A stretch of DNA of 32,077 nucleotides from Streptomyces muensis (GTDB lineage Bacteria > Actinomycetota > Actinomycetes > Streptomycetales > Streptomycetaceae). Under the pieces are notes generated by a model. That model saw nothing but the letters and a program-made list of their open reading frames with translations, was not told the origin of the DNA and ran no database searches. The stretch's first letter is position 1, and each line of letters begins with the position of its first letter. Where the stretch lies: assembly GCF_021474425.1 (NCBI RefSeq), contig NZ_JAKEIP010000118.1, positions 1-32,077 of the forward strand, in the 5' to 3' direction. Shown piece after piece: positions 32,014-32,077 of the stretch. The translations under genes were made by a program, and so were the position numbers.

Positions 32014-32077
32014 TCAAACGGATCTTGCCCAGAGCAGGAACGATGCGAGGGTGACCGCTGCTTCGTAGGAGGTGGCG
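32014..32077 (-). pseudogene. IS5-type transposase, C-terminus, cut by the window edge
   Basis: Minus-strand reading of the last bases gives ATSYEAAVTLASFLLWARSV and a stop, a very common C-terminus of Streptomyces IS5/IS4-type transposases. The terminal repeat probably lies just outside it (GGGTCCGTCTTCAAACGG, from 32005). The rest is beyond the window, so completeness is unknown. Confidence 0.7.

Noticed and set aside
1..32077. CRISPR arrays, tRNA and rRNA genes
   Set aside because: No regularly spaced repeats or recognisable tRNA/rRNA sequence found by reading both strands.

Overview
The window looks like an accessory region of a Streptomyces (or close actinomycete) genome, either a chromosome arm or a linear plasmid. 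The evidence is very high GC with strong GC bias at third codon positions, frequent GTG/TTG starts behind GGAGG-type ribosome sites, families typical of Streptomyces, and a very high density of insertion-sequence debris from the IS5, IS21 and IS630 families. No rRNA, tRNA or CRISPR array was recognised, and no telomere end is in the window.

Layout. 1-3.1 kb: small plasmid- or ICE-like genes (small membrane protein, Cys-rich zinc-ribbon protein, possible OB-fold protein), several apparently frameshifted, then a one-TM hypothetical protein. 3.2-7.2 kb: an IS graveyard (two IS5 remnants, an IS21 left end with istA fragment, another IS5 remnant with an in-frame amber codon) around a hypothetical gene and a SAM methyltransferase. 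7.3-11.5 kb: an MMPL/RND exporter divergent from a sensor kinase-response regulator pair, bracketed by two same-orientation copies of one IS5-type right end. 11.8-13.5 kb: an apparently complete IS5-family element with inverted ends that also carries a convergent non-transposase passenger gene. 13.5-17.7 kb: a five-gene minus-strand operon (ABC ATPase, ABC permease, squalene/phytoene-synthase-like enzyme, polyprenyl diphosphate synthase, secreted four-Cys protein), probably an isoprenoid pathway with export. 17.8-18.6 kb: a remnant of the element at 12-13 kb, then an IS630 tail.

18.8-22.0 kb: the most unusual locus. An 844-residue protein combines two Phd/YefM-like antitoxin units, a DnaB/RecA-like domain without the Walker A lysine, an acidic linker and a C-terminal domain that recalls the Streptomyces telomere-associated protein Tap and carries a family-B-polymerase-like motif A. 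It overlaps by one base a 190-residue helix-turn-helix protein with the layout of a Tpg terminal protein. I read it as a candidate non-canonical telomere-replication pair; this is inference.

22.1-29.3 kb: an IS5 remnant, a stand-alone HflX N-terminal-domain protein, a LysR regulator divergent from a DUF1330 protein, a frameshifted serine hydrolase, a second methyltransferase, a decayed hypothetical gene, an intact hypothetical gene and a recombinase-like tail. 29.4-32.0 kb: an arsenic-resistance cluster with arsM divergent from arsR-aquaporin-arsC around a shared operator-like inverted repeat. The last 64 bases are the C-terminus of another IS5-type transposase.

Several genes differ from an intact reading frame by a single base. 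That fits decay in an accessory region, but residual indel errors in the assembly would look the same.
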